This document shows, one piece after another, positions 20,173 through 31,990 of a stretch of DNA of 64,000 nucleotides (its first letter is position 1; each line of letters begins with the position of its first letter). The notes beneath the pieces were generated by a model that saw only the letters and a list, made by a program, of their open reading frames with translations, did no database searches and was not told the origin of the DNA. Location: assembly GCA_951640165.1 (NCBI GenBank), contig OX621249.1:9227001-9291000 (forward strand), given 5' to 3'. The translations under genes were made by a program, and so were the position numbers. This DNA comes from Pseudoips prasinana (lineage: Eukaryota; Arthropoda; Insecta; Lepidoptera; Nolidae).

Positions 20173-21763
20173 CACACATCAACAAAGTCTAGGGATACGT
20201 TATTTTGAAATCAAACATGGCTTTATTGTTTAAAACCTATTTAGTTTCCTTAAAAAGTTTATTTACAGATTTAAACCTTGTCTATTCTTTATTCAAAATT
20301 TAAAAATTAAAATGAGAAACAAATGAAAACACGCAAAGCACAGCGCAATCTTGAGTTGTATCTAATTTCAAGAAGTTGCATTAAAAATTTTTTTGCGTGT
20401 TAATTGAAGAAAACCTGATAAATTGTTTTATTTTCTTTTCTCAATTGGTTGTGTAAGCTTTTTAGCGTCATGCCACGCCATCATTTGAGTCGAGATGAAA
20501 TGTTACGGGCAGTTGGCATGTTACAAAACGGTGCTATTCAACGCGTCGTTGCTGAGTCTCTGGGCACAAGCCAAAATGTGGTATCCAGGCTGTGGTCACG
20601 TTATCGCGCTACTGGAGATGTGGCAGAACGGCACACAGGTAGATATCGTGTTACCACTCAGAGACAGGATCGATTTCTCCAAATGACCGCCAGAAGACTA
20701 CCCAATATCACAGCGATGCAACTAGTGCAAAGGCTCCAGGAGGGTCAGCAGCTGCTGGTGAGCGACCAAACCGTGCGAAGGAGGCTGCATGAAGTTGGTC
20801 TTCATGCTCGCAGACCGCTACGAGTCCCAGCGCTGCGACGTGGCAATCGCGGTAGGCGACTTTTATGGGCTCAAGAACATTTGACATGGAGTGATCAACA
20901 ATGGTCATTGGTGCTGTTCACTGATGAGTCCCGCTATGGATTTCATCCAGATTCGAGACGAACACGCGTTTGGAGAACTCCAGGCAGGGTCAGCCGTCTC
21001 CGACATCCACAGGAGGTCCACTCTTACCAAGGCGGGACAATTATGGTGTGGGCAGGAATACGAATCGGCGGACGAACCCAACTCATTTGGATTCAGGGCA
21101 GCATGACTGCCCATAGATACCGTGAGGAGGTAGTAGAACGTGTCATTGTCCCGCTCAGGGCCCTAACGGGGCAAGAATTTCAGCTCATGCATGACAATGC
21201 ACCTTCCCATACAGCGCGGCTGGTGAGGGCCCCCCTTCGAGACACGATGTTCAGGTATTAGATTGGCCTCCACAGTCGCCAGGCTTAAACCCAATTGAAC
21301 ACGCCTGGGACATGTTACAGCGAAGAGCATTGAGGGATTTTCCGCCCAACTTGACAACAGAAGAACAACTTTTCGAACATTTAAAAAGAACTTGGGACTG
21401 CATACCCCAGCAAGACATTGACACCTTAATTTTAAGTATGGAAAATCGTTGCCGCTGTGTGATTAATGTTAGAGGAGGAAATACCGATTACTGATTATCA
21501 GATTTGGTAAGATTTTTATTCATTTAATTCGATTGAATAATTTTATAAGAATAAAATGTTTTTGTTCACTCAGTAATTTTCTATGGCTTAATTAATTTAA
21601 GACTTTTATTAATTAGAAAAACAAAATCGCATCGTGTTGTTAATGTTTAAATATCGGCCATGAAATTATCTTTAATTCTTCCATTTACAGTCATAACAAA
21701 ATGTTTATAGTTTTCTAGATAATCAATGAAATGTTCAATATCCCTAGATTGTGTTGATGTGTG
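20173..21763 (+). mobile_element. Tc1-type transposon, inactivated (1,591 bp)
   Basis: TA at 20171-20172 and 21764-21765. Inverted ends CACACATCAACAAAGTCTAG and CACACATCAACACAATCTAG (the latter read from the right). Inside is a Tc1 transposase frame broken by a frameshift. Different family from the element at 10166: the ends do not match and the protein is only distantly similar. Confidence 0.92.
20470..21494 (+). pseudogene. Tc1 transposase pseudogene (frameshift)
   Basis: The start at 20470 (MPRHHLSRDEM) is preferred over the in-frame ATG at 20449 because Tc1 relatives begin this way. The N-terminal helix-turn-helix includes VVAESLGTSQNVVSRLW, the second helix region TVRRRLHEVGLHARR, the first catalytic Asp is in FTDESRYGF and the second in MHDNAPSHTARL. 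The frame then stops near 21261. The rest, including LNPIEHAWD with the catalytic Glu and the C-terminus NVRGGNTDY, lies in another frame ending at 21494. The shift maps close to a C run at about 21230-21235. Known family length is about 340 aa, which matches the combined span. Inactive as it stands. Confidence 0.92.
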
Positions 21764-21787
21764 TATTATTAGATACACTTTATAATT

Positions 21788-21863
21788 GACGGGCCGGTTG
21801 TCGTGATTGGTAAATGCTTGGCTTTATCGCCGTAGGTCGTGGGTTCGATTCCCACACTATGCT
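21788..21863 (+). mobile_element. SINE-B head fragment
   Basis: GGTTGTCGTGATTGGTAAAT and GTGGGTTCGATTCCCACAC match the tRNA-like head of SINE-B. The body is absent; sequence passes directly into a 16-bp minisatellite. Confidence 0.65.
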
Positions 21864-21976
21864 AAGTGCACCAATTGAGAAGTGCACCACTTGCGAAGTG
21901 TACCATATGAGCAGTGCACCAGTTGCTAAGTTCACCATTTGAGCATAGTGTACCAGTTGAGAAGTGCACCAAATGC
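21864..21976. repeat. 16-bp minisatellite, about 7 units
   Basis: Diverged tandem units of consensus AAGTGCACCANTTGNG, 15-19 bp each. It begins at the point where the SINE-B body should start. Confidence 0.85.
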
Positions 21977-22143
21977 GTCAAACTTAATGATACGGTTATT
22001 ATGGCGGTTTTTAAAAAAGTAGTAGCGGCTAGCTTAACCATTCTTTTCTTTTTAAGTGCGAACACAGCATGTTCACGAATATCTCACTTTCACATACATT
22101 TACAAACTTAATTTTAATAACAACAAATTTACAATAATTGAAT

Positions 22144-22870
22144 ACATACATAGACTCACGCCTGTTTCCCAGAGGGGTAGGCAGAGACAACGGACTTCCG
22201 ATTGTCACGATCCTTGCATACGCTTCGTTTACTGACATAATATTCTTCATACATGCTCGCCGGTTTACGGTACTTCTGACCTGACCTTTCTTAAGTACGT
22301 CTCCGATTTAATCAGAGAATGTTCTACGAGGTCTTCCCCTTCCGGTTGTACCATTCACACAGGCCAGGTATACTTCTTTTGTAAATCTTCTTTCATTCAT
22401 TCTTTCTAAATGGCCAAACCATCTCAGCATACCTTTTTCAATTTTTGTGACTACATCCTCTTTCACACCACAACGCTCTCTTACATCAGTATTTCGAATT
22501 CTGTCTCTCAAAGTCACACCACACATACTTCTCAGAGCTCTCATTTCCACTGCATTTATTTTACTTTCATTCTTTTTCTGCCATACCCAACTTTCACTTC
22601 CATAGATTAAAGTTGGCACTAACACTCCATCGTGCACGGCCAGTCGAGCCTTCTTTGAGACTTGCCGGCTACTCATAAAGGCGTGTAGTGCCCCATTCAC
22701 TCTGTTCCCCGCATTTACTCTTCTAAAAATATCTTTTTCATATTTCCCATCTCTCGTAAACAAAGTTCCCAAAGTTACAAACTCTTTCCTGTTCGACTTT
22801 CTCTCCTCCAATCACAATATCACATGCTGTCGTGTATTCATCCATAATTCATCAATAATTAAATGACAAT
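22144..22870 (-). mobile_element. LINE-X, 5'-truncated, 11-bp TSD
   Basis: AATAATTGAAT flanks both sides (22133-22143 and 22871-22881). The minus-strand frame 22811-22308 gives 167 residues of a LINE reverse transcriptase C-terminal region: [64 protein letters not shown] and [12 protein letters not shown] stop and drift after that mark decay (the following SDXIXD region is altered near 22308). It ends with the CATA-type tail at 22143. Longest of three copies. Confidence 0.88.
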
Positions 22871-22978
22871 AATAATTGAATCTATACTACTACTACATGT
22901 TAAATTAATTTATAATTTAGTGTGAAGGAATGTCTTGATAGTATTGACCGATACATTGAACGGATCGAGTTCCTGATA

Positions 22979-24246
22979 AATTCAAACTCAAACTCAAATA
23001 TTTTATTCGCTTAAATATGGGTTATAAAAGATCTTAAAAATAATACAGTGTACGCTCCATATTAGCCTTTCGGCGTGCAAATGTTGACAATTATTGTATT
23101 TACCTACCTATTTTATTACTAATCAAATTTAATAAATTATTTAACTTGCCCATTTTATTAATATACTTATATAATTATATTATTTTATTGATTGGTTTAC
23201 AATTTAAATTATATAATTGTTGATTCCTACTTAATAATGTCATCTTAATCATAAGTTATCATTTAAATATTCATCAACTGTATAGTATGCTTTATCAATA
23301 AAAAATTCATACAATTTTTTCTTAAATATTCTTGAGTCTTGGATACCTGTTATATTTCTTGGAATCTTATTATAAATCCTGGGCGCCATACAGAAAACAC
23401 TTTTATTAAAAAGAGCTGTTTTATGTAATGGCATGCACACTTTCGTTAAGTCAAATTTCGTTTAGGGTGGAGCACATTCGATAAAATGACGAATGCTGAG
23501 CGTAGTTAGTGTGACATGATGGTAGGTTAAACAATTTGCGATTGTGTAAGCGGCTTCCAGTTCGCGATATATGTAATTGTAATTTTCCCAACAAATCCGG
23601 ACCATCTATTGCGCCATTAAGGATATTAAACAATAGAACAACATCAGCTATCTTGCGTCTATGGGCAAGAGGCAGTACTTTGAAGTGTTCTAGCCTAGCT
23701 TCAAGCAATTTAACTTGCGACAGAGATTATTTGCGTAAGTTAGGTGGTATAGAAATTTCTTTTGAAGCCCTTCGATTCTATTGATATGAACTGCATAAGA
23801 TGGGTTCCAGATTGGGCTGCAGTATTCCAATAAACTGCGAACATAGCAGTTGAAAAGGATGATGGGAATTACTGGGTCTCTAACTTACTTACTTACTCCT
23901 AAGTCACGGGTGCTCGTAACTTCATTCAATGGTGTATCGTTTATGTGATATGTTACACTGGGTGAGTTTATTTTTCGGGTAAAGTTTATATGTGAACATT
24001 TCGCCGGATTAAGTATCATTTTATTCCTATAACACCAGTGACTTATGATATTAAGATCCTTTTGTAGAGATTTGATATCGTCATTACCGTTGATCTCTCT
24101 ATAAATTTTTAAATCGTCAGCATATATTTAAAGCTAGAGGTTATGGTGGAGCCAAGGTCGTTAATAAATAAGAGGAAAAATAAAGGTCCGAGATGCGAAC
24201 TTTGCGGTACACCGGAAGGAATAATTCTGATATGTACTCACGTTTG
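22979..24246 (-). mobile_element. CR1/Jockey-like LINE-1 fragment
   Basis: Minus strand, degenerate. 24240-23900 reads through decayed reverse transcriptase: PLFFLLFINDL, then a region matching the YADD-side block and NPAKCSHINFTRK-like sequence in shifted frames. 23708-23451 encodes MLEARLEHFKVLPLAHRRKI and LFNILNGAIDGPDLL. 23440-23249 encodes APRIYNKIPRNI and a C-terminal VDEYL. The 3' tail near 22980 is AATAAAATATTTGAG with a TTTGAG repeat. Several stops and shifts make it dead. Confidence 0.75.
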
Positions 24247-24266
24247 CCCACTTAGTTAAATAGTGT

Positions 24267-25150
24267 TTTTTTTTTTTTTGGCTAAACTGACAATATCACA
24301 ATATTACACTATAATAATGTTTAGACTATACAATATGATTAATTATGATATCCACACCGTTTACCACAGATAAAGTTAAAACATACGAGTAAGTTCAAAT
24401 TGAGAGTCGAACAATTATGCAAAAATTAGAGAAAAGATAGTACGAACAACATAATACATCAACAATAAAGTTCTTAATCCTGATGTTATACACTTATTAC
24501 AACAGCAGTATTACATAGTTACACAGTCTTTACTACATAGTTAGTAAAGGTGGTTCCTCAAATGTACCGTTATGGCGTGGAACGGGCATTCGCCAGTATA
24601 AGCTTCTTGAATGTACTTACACTACTCGCAAAAACATCAATATTACCAAAATTACTGTTGAAAGAATCCAGTATACGACAAATGGGAGAGCGTTTGCCTG
24701 TATTAGTGCGTGAATAACCTGTGTAGAATGTCGGGATTGAACGACAGGCTCGCGGTTGCGATCTGGTAGGCACATAATAATGAATGCTGTTAATAATATC
24801 GTTACAGTCGTATCTATTGTGACATAAGTCATACAGAAACATCGCTTGCAACTGTATTCTTCTCGACTTTAGATCTAAGAGTTGATATTTTTGCAGCAGT
24901 GCAGAGTAATTCTGGTAGCTATGAAAGCATTTATAGTGCATACAACGCAAGATTTTTATTTGCACCCTTTCAAGGCTATAAAAGTTACTAACATATAATT
25001 TATGGCCACAAACACTGCAAAAAGGAACAACGATTATATGAATAATAATTGTGGAATGCCAAACCACAACGCGTCAGTGCAAATTTAATAGCGAGGCGAA
25101 CGTTTACCACTGCAGTCCAAATAAATCAAAGCCCGTGGATTGTTGCATTA
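24267..25150 (-). mobile_element. CR1/Jockey-like LINE-2 fragment
   Basis: Minus-strand frame 25067-24570 (165 aa) contains LERVQIKILRCMHYK, YQLLDLKSRRIQLQAMFLYD, VPTRSQPRACR and IDVFASSVSTFKKLI, the C-terminal thumb/tail region of a non-LTR reverse transcriptase. A T run at 24267-24281 represents the poly(A) tail. Distinct from LINE-1 next to it, which lies in the same orientation. Confidence 0.75.
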
Positions 25151-25191
25151 ATTACACTTTGGGTGATTACGTTATACATTCAGATTATGTT

Positions 25192-25332
25192 ACAGACGCC
25201 AGCACATCAAGCTACCCCAATCTGTCAAATTTCCCCAATTGAAAGAGAACCTTACGCTTTTGTGATAGAGTTGAAAATCTATAAAAGAAATTTGACAGAT
25301 TTAGGTAGCTGGATGTGCTGGCGTCTGCACAT
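25192..25332. mobile_element. MITE-A, most complete copy
   Basis: Both long arms are present: TTACAGACGCCAGCACATC ... CTGTCAAATTTCC, a ~50-bp centre, then GAAATTTGACAGATTTAGG ... GATGTGCTGGCGTCTGC. Arms are about 43 bp. No coding sequence. Confidence 0.88.
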
Positions 25333-26223
25333 AGACATGTACCTCAATAGTGTAGATGAGACCCGATTCTGTTCTTTTTAACAACAAAGTAAAAAACCCC
25401 ATTACATATTTAGAAAGTAGTAGTAGTAAACGTAGTTGCCTAGTCTTCGGGTAGATTGGCCATGCTAGCTGAAATCTGTTATTAACTGGCTGAAAAACTA
25501 CTGCGATTACATAAGTCGTTGCTGTGCCGTCTCCCATGGCTTGTCGCGGGGATGACGGTTGCATGGTTATAATGTAGCTGTAAGTCCTACTAACATATAG
25601 GAGTCATAGATAGATAGATAGAGTACACTTTATTGCACTAGAAAACACAATACATAGTTACTTGATAAATAAATTTTCTCTTCTAGTCTTTTAAAACCGC
25701 ATGACAAAAACAAAACCTAGGAAAACGTGCCTACCACAAAGTGTTTAAACATTTCAGACATTAATGTTATAAAATATGTGGTCACAAATTTGTTTACAAA
25801 GACCCGTGGAAAATTTGCTCACCCTCCTTCGAGTCGATTGCTTTTGATGGGCTGAGGCTACATCGGGGAATAACAAAATTACTGAGTAATTTTATGATTC
25901 ATTAATTATTTTGTTAATTTAATGAAATAATTCATTAAGATGACGGTTTACAGGGTGAATACAGGATCCAAGTTTATTTTCTCAATTTTTTTGCTTGCTT
26001 TTTATATGCCATCCTAAATACCATAATCCCATCTATAAACAAATTAATGCATCAGGTGTTCTAGTGAAGAATTATTTTTGTTGTTCTACTAAACAATTCG
26101 AAATAATTAATTTTAATATTAGTTAACCTGTACTATTTAAGGCCCACAACACAGCGCGTAGCTACAGACGTAGTCACACATTTACGTATAGATGTTTTAT
26201 AGAATATAAAAATATACGTCATC
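25333..26223. other. LINE 3' tail and unassigned DNA
   Basis: At 25608-25660 the minus strand ends AGTGCAATAAAGTGTACTC followed by CTAT repeats, a LINE 3' tail with its UTR extending towards about 25860. The remainder has no recognisable feature. Confidence 0.45.
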
Positions 26224-26238
26224 GACAATTGTGGTAGC

Positions 26239-26775
26239 CGGCAAGCATCAAAGAAGGCTCGACTAGCCGTGCACGATGGAGTGTTAGTGCCAACTTTAAT
26301 GTATGGAAGTGAAAGTTGGGTATGGCAGAAAAAGAATGAAAGTAAAATAAATGCAGTGGAAATGAGAGCTCTGAGAAGTATGTGTGGTGTGACTTTGAGA
26401 GACAGAATTCGAAATACTGATGTAAGAGAGCGTTGTGGTGTAAAAGAGGATGTAGTCACAAAGATTGAAAAAGGCATGCTGAGATGGTTTGGCCATTTAG
26501 AAAGGATGAATGAAAGAAGATTGACAAAAGAAGTATACCTGGCCTGTGTGAATGGGACAACCGGAAGGGGAAGACCACGTCGAACATTCTCTGACCAAAT
26601 TGGAGATGTTCTCAAGAAAGGGCAGGTCAGAAGTACCCTAAACCGGCGAGCATGTATGAAGAATATAATGACAGTAATCGAGGCAAAAGAAGTATGCAAA
26701 GATCGTGACAAATGGAAATCCGTTGTCTCTGCCTACCCCTCTGGGAAACAGGCGTGAGTCTATGTATGTATGTAT
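26239..26775 (+). mobile_element. LINE-X, 5'-truncated, 15-bp TSD
   Basis: GACAATTGTGGTAGC is present at 26224-26238 and again at 26776-26790, a textbook target-site duplication. The element starts within the ORF (equivalent of [13 protein letters not shown]) and encodes 162 uninterrupted codons from 26269 to 26757: [52 protein letters not shown] and SAYPSGKQA, then TGA. The tail is TATG repeats. No mutations have opened stops, so it is probably the youngest of the three LINE-X copies. Confidence 0.93.
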
Positions 26776-26790
26776 GACAATTGTGGTAGC

Positions 26791-27191
26791 TTAATATTCT
26801 AAAATATTAAAAACGATTTATCACTTTTGTATGTTCAACCAGTAAAGTAGGATATGCCCGACCGGCTTATTGTCCATTTTAATCCTATAACCTTACCAAA
26901 CGAAATAGGTATATAAGTGTTTTTCTCATATTTAATGTACATTAGAAAAAATATTAAAATTTACTATAAATATTTTGAAATATTGATAAATAATACAATT
27001 TATGTGCAATTATGCATTTTGCTGACAATTTGATGGCATGTCAAACATCTGTATTTGCGAGCAAGATAGCTTGGGCCTTAAGTTAATTATATTTAATGTT
27101 GACTTGAAAAAGCATGCATTAATGTAGTTACCTCATAGGAGTGAACTAGAATCGTTTTGTGAGAATAAAGGCTTTTTAAACCTAAACCTAT
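26791..27191. other. No gene recognised
   Basis: AT-rich flank. Confidence 0.4.
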
Positions 27192-27450
27192 ATAAAAACG
27201 GTCAAGTGCGAGTCCGTCTCACATACCAACCATAGCCCAAGATTGTCAGTCGTTGAGCAAAAAGTCATGGAAGTTTTATTAAATTATTTTATCATTTCTT
27301 ATTATACCGGTAGTAAAAATACACACTTTATCAAACTTTCAACTAAATATCTATTTCGGTTCATGGAATAGCTGACAGATAGATGGACGAGTAGCTTGGT
27401 TGCTAGGCTTGGTTTTCTTTGGCACACTTTGGGTTCGGAATCCTAAAAAA
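27192..27450 (+). mobile_element. DR-1 repeat, diverged copy
   Basis: Starts AAACGGTCAAGTGCGAGTCC and ends GGGTTCGGAATCCTAAAAAA, the inverted counterpart of 3713-4305 but shorter and more diverged. Confidence 0.5.
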
Positions 27451-27619
27451 GCGTACCAAATAACCTAATCTTGTATTAAAATAAATAAGGTTGAAAATAA
27501 TTTAAGATAAAAAGAGAATTACGAAAGTAATATAGCTCCGTATTATATTTTTTGTATTTTTAAAGTTATTCAGAGCCGTCCGGGCCGTGTTTGCGAGACA
27601 TACCTACAGACTTATAGAA

Positions 27620-27976
27620 CTAAGGCTTCCCTCACACTAGCGACTTTCGAGCGACGAAGTCATGCCAACGCTGAGCGACTCCCGAATACCGGGTTTACAC
27701 AGCGCTGATGACACGTCGGCGCGGCGGCGCCAGCTTCCCGTTTTTTTAAACACGTTCAATAAACAACGAAACCTTCTCACCCCCGCCTTTCAGCATGTCT
27801 CGCCATTTTCATAGTGATCGAAGATACCCGTCAGGCGCAACTCTAACATGATACCAGAGACACCATAACATGATCCTGCGTTGGGCAGCTGATTACAATT
27901 GGGGTAGCGGTGCGTTGTGCGGGCGCTAGCAAGACAACGACGCTTAAAAGACGCTAGTGCGGGGGTCCCTAAAGAA
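27620..27976. mobile_element. GC-rich MITE-like element
   Basis: GGCTTCCCTCACACTAGCG at the left, with the inverted right end reading AGGGACCCCCGCACTAGCG. GC-rich interior, no ORF with a domain. Boundaries are approximate. Confidence 0.5.
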
Positions 27977-28002
27977 ATAGTATTAATGTACGTGCATATT
28001 TC

Positions 28003-28065
28003 GTCATCATCATCACTATCATATCAACCAAAATACGTCAAAATTTATCAAAGGCCACCCCTTAA
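28003..28065 (-). mobile_element. RTE 3' tail, decayed
   Basis: CATCATCATCACTATCATAT followed by a diverged ACGTC...CAAAGGCC segment, matching the 3' end of RTE copies at 1806 and 60678. Confidence 0.55.
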
Positions 28066-29000
28066 GATCCCCATAATTCCGCATCTAGCGATCCAGCGCA
28101 ATATATACTCAGTTATCACTGATCTATGTATATGATTTACTCATTTCCGTACTTTATTTTTTCTTTCCAATGTAGTAAGTTAAGTTTATCCATCAGTACA
28201 TTTAGATTTCTATGTGGTATTTAATAAATATGTTTCTTATAATTTATTACACTAAAAAGATTATTTACGATCAAAGTTAAATACATACAGTGGCTTACAA
28301 TTGTTATACCAATACGGTAAACAAAAAGGAATATAATATTTAATAATTTCTCTTTTTCTGTAGTCTAAGTCTGTCGAGTATTTTATACCAAAATGAACTA
28401 AAATGTCGCGGTAATCCACTGTATTTGTAGATTCTGCATCCAACCATTACATAGTACTCGCCATTTTAGATTAAAAGAATACGCCCTGACACGGAACAGC
28501 CTTGTTAGAAACTGTCTGAACGGAGCTAAAGTGAGCTGTAACAAATTACGTTTGGCGCCGTTTATTTGGCTTGGGAACGGTAAAATGGCCATTTTATGTG
28601 TTTTATTTATAAACGGTAAGAGGTCTGGGTAATTTATTACTCTGGTGATACTCTTGTGGCAAGACGTGTGACAGGCAGGGGACTTTTATCGGGCCCTTTT
28701 TGTAGGGAGGCGTTTGGATTGACTTATGAGAATGTATCCCGAGAAATATATTGTACCTAACTTAATTAAGAGAATTCAAGTTTAAAAAGTTTACTGACAT
28801 GAAAATAATTCGATGTCGGTACAGTGCCAGTATATTTTTTACTAAGCACTTTGGGTGTCATGGTGAAGCAAGGGAGGGAGGTGGAAACATGCGACGATGC
28901 TTATGACTATAAGCATAGTGACATCAAATAAGTTAATATGAAATAGGTATTAAAACTAACGATAAAAAATAAACGATATCTCTAAGTTATTATATTGACT
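28066..29000. other. No gene recognised
   Basis: Minus-strand frames of 60-64 codons at 28261-28592 overlap in adjacent frames but have no domain I can name. Confidence 0.35.
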
Positions 29001-29157
29001 GCACGTGTGGCGCAGCGGCTAAGAGAGTCGCCTCACAGCTACGTGTCGCGGGTTCGAGTCCTACGCCGGACAACTATTTGTGTGACCCATAAATAGTTGT
29101 TCTGAGTCTGGATGTAATTTGTGTCCGTGTATTATTGTAAAGTGCCCCGCGACACTT
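29001..29157 (+). mobile_element. SINE-C copy
   Basis: Head CACGTGTGGCGCAGCGGCTA, B box GGGTTCGAGTCC, then CAACTATTTGTGTGACCC and TTGTTCTGAGTCTGGATG, ending AAAGTGCCCCGCGAC. Clearest plus-strand copy of this family. Confidence 0.8.
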
Positions 29158-30215
29158 GTCTTTTTAAAACAAAGTAAAAAAAGTTATTACCAACTCAATA
29201 AATATTATAATTCCTGTGTTAAATTAAAACTTGAAATAAAAATGTATATATATCAACGTATGTTAGTATTTCGTCTACCACCGTACATATCACAAAAAAC
29301 CGTATACCGCCCACTAGCACTCTATGAAATCAACTAACTTGGCAACTTTGAAGTGAGAGAGGCGGTGATTGCTTACCATCAGGTCACCCCTTCGCACGGT
29401 TGCCTTGCCATCAGTAAAGTTTTAAATCTGTTTAAATTTCTAAATAAACTTAACTATTCTAAAACGTCGGAGTATGAGTTTTTGTTTTATTGGAAAAAGT
29501 TTAAACTTATCTCAAGAGTGGCACAAGGAATCAGTCAATATTTTTATGATCAATCATTCATGGACGTTGACAAAAGAGCTTGAAAACTTTTTACCACTAA
29601 GTAGTGGGGTATCCACATTTCAAGGAAATTCAGGACAGTTATCATTATTTTATTTACCAAGGAATAGCAACATTACATACACAGAGATATTTATGACAGT
29701 AAGTTATTTAAATATACATTCCTTGTGTTGTAACAATTACAGATATCCACAGCATTTAAGTTTTACAAACAAGTTTAAATACGTAGAATAAGATTAAATA
29801 AAAAATAAAAAACGGACTGTAATTTTAAAACATTACTGGACACATAATTTCTTAAAATTTAGTTCAAAGTAAAGTCAGAGTAATATTAATACGTGAAGTG
29901 AACTTTGTACCCCTTATTACTAAAATTGCGCGAACGGAGGAGTATGAAATTTGGAACAGTTAAAGTTTATATGGAGAAGGAGTGCAGAAACCTAATATAT
30001 TTATACAACATGTAACGTAATTAACGCACACTCTCAGACACCCCAATTAGAATATTATGTTATAATCATAATACATACACTGAATTTTTTATTTAACATG
30101 TATATGCATTGTTATTTAGTAAATTCGTTTCTTGGAATAAAGTTTATTTTTGGAATTGTTTATGGTGGAATTTGTTTGAATACAAATAAAACAGCAATTT
30201 TAGAAGTCTTATTAT
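29158..30215. other. No gene recognised
   Basis: 29360-29400 carries a minus-strand fragment of the 'cacctgatggtaagc' type. A 105-codon plus-strand frame at 29474-29791 overlaps another frame and has no recognisable domain. Confidence 0.35.
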
Positions 30216-30412
30216 TTCACTTACGGTCCATTTCAATTTATTTTGACTTTACAGGGTTAATATGACAATAAGTTCCGTAGTTTTCATTATTATGGAAAAA
30301 AAATTACCTATATTAAAAATGATATAAATCGATTCAGTAAACGATTCTGAACAAACTATTTTCAGGATGTTCGTTAATTAAGTTACATGTTGTATAATAG
30401 GCATTGGAAGTA
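30216..30412 (+). repeat. Dispersed repeat shared with 59463-59632
   Basis: CTTACGGTCCATTTCAATT at the start, 'aaatcgattcagtaaacgat' in the middle and 'aagttacatgttgtataata' at the end are all matched by the block at 59463-59632. No ORF. Confidence 0.7.
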
Positions 30413-30424
30413 AATCAATTTAAT

Positions 30425-30600
30425 GGAACGGCTAGAAGACGGCCGGGGAGAGACTAGATCCACTACAAACAGCAACGTGCTCTTCCAGGGCAGCTGTGTG
30501 TTTTTGACCGGGATTTGAAAGTAGTGTCTCATTTTATGCGGTTAAACGCGCTATCGCTAGACCTGCTAGGTAATTTTGTTTATAGTAGGGTATATATATG
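30425..30600 (-). mobile_element. SINE-E-type head
   Basis: Minus strand: TCTAGCGATAGCGCGTTTAA (A box) and TCAAATCCCGGTC (B box). The part 30512-30600 is repeated at 30875-30960 on the far side of a SINE-A copy. Confidence 0.55.
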
Positions 30601-30617
30601 CATATAACATGCATACA

Positions 30618-30859
30618 AAATAATATCTAGGGACAATGTCACACAGATCATCCTAGCCCCAAACTAAGCAAAGCTTGTATGGGTACCAGGCGACAATATA
30701 CATACTTATATAGATAGATAAATACTTAAATACATAGAAAATATCCATGACTCAAAAACAAATATTCGTGCTCGTCACACAAATATTTGCACTTACCGGG
30801 ATTCGAACCCAGGACCACCAGCTTCGTAGGCAGGAGCACTACCAACTAGGCTATGGTGA
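30618..30859 (-). mobile_element. SINE-A copy
   Basis: All SINE-A blocks present, from GGGACAATGTCACACAGATC to the head CATAGCCTAGTTGGTAGTGC. A short gap removes ACTA of CTTGTACTATGGG. It lies between two copies of an ~85-bp SINE-E-derived segment. Confidence 0.88.
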
Positions 30860-30874
30860 CCGTGTGGCTATGGT

Positions 30875-30960
30875 GATTTGAAAATAGTGTCTCATTTTCT
30901 GCGGATAAACGCGCTATCGCTAGACCTGCTAGGTAATTTTGTTTATAGTAAGGTATATAT
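30875..30960. repeat. Second copy of the 30512-30600 segment
   Basis: GCGCTATCGCTAGACCTGCT and 'ggtaattttgtttatagta' repeat the sequence left of the SINE with a few substitutions. Far longer than a normal target duplication. Confidence 0.85.
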
Positions 30961-30964
30961 AAAT

Positions 30965-31185
30965 ATACTTCATCTATGAAAGGCGTGTGGTTCCTGAACC
31001 AAATAATGACAGGACTATCCCATTACATCCGGTGGGTGTCGTAAAAGGCGACTAAGGCATACAGCAGGTAGTCAGGCAGTAGCGCAAAGAACTGCAGTCG
31101 CCAATTCGCGAGCCAAGCGCGGTGACTTAGGCCAACATCTCCAAATGGCAACGTTGTGGAAAGTTTTGGGGGCGGCTTATTTATT
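30965..31185 (+). mobile_element. Retroposon 3'-region fragment
   Basis: Contains GGTGGGTGTCGTAAAAGGCG plus ACTAAGG, a block that recurs in lepidopteran LINE 3' UTRs. No ORF. Confidence 0.45.
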
Positions 31186-31990
31186 TATTTTTTTTTTTTT
31201 TTTTTTTTTTAATAATAATTTCTTTATTCTCCAAAAGATTTGTACAGATTCATAGTAAACCTAAATAGTACCTACAATAGTATGGTAGTTATGTGCACCA
31301 GCTGACGATATCATACATGAAAAAGAAACGGGATATGGCCCCGCCGTTTGCAATGGTCTAGTTTTCAACTCGATTTACAATATGTATCTATAACTGTAAA
31401 AAGACACTTATGACCTCGCTAAAGGAACTGTTTTACAATGGAACTGAACAACTATTACACATTCAATCTATAACACATTAATTAAGTAAAAAACCTATAA
31501 ATTATCACGTTTATACCTTAATATCTACTATAAAAATATGTTATTATATAAATTATGAAATGAAAATAAATATATTCAATAAATACAACTATTTATGTCT
31601 GCGCACTGTATAGAATAGACGTTTTCGCATCCACACACACAAACATACACGCACACACGAACACGCATGCACGCACGCACACACATACACCACACACAAA
31701 GACCCTCACGTTCCATTTCCACATTTTATACACCCAAAATTAACCCACTTCATTAGTTTATTTTATAACATCTTAATTAGAATATTATTTATTTTGTCCT
31801 AGTTCATTCAAATTTTCTCTTTTTGTTTAACGAGTATAATGTGAAGAGTGGGGCATCCTAACACAGGTATTTTATTACTTTAAAGGAATGTCCCAACCAT
31901 TACTATGAACCACATTGTAAGAAACTGAAAATAAACTATTTTTAATTTATTATTTCTGTGATAATAAGTGATTGGGCTTAGGTGTCCAAC
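31186..31990 (-). mobile_element. LINE 3' end with long poly(A)
   Basis: A run of about 30 T at 31185-31212 followed by AATAATAATTTCTTTATT reads on the minus strand as AATAAAGAAATTATTATT then poly(A). The UTR-like body to the right includes a CA-rich stretch at 31632-31700. No protein motif seen; the 5' limit is unknown. Confidence 0.5.
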
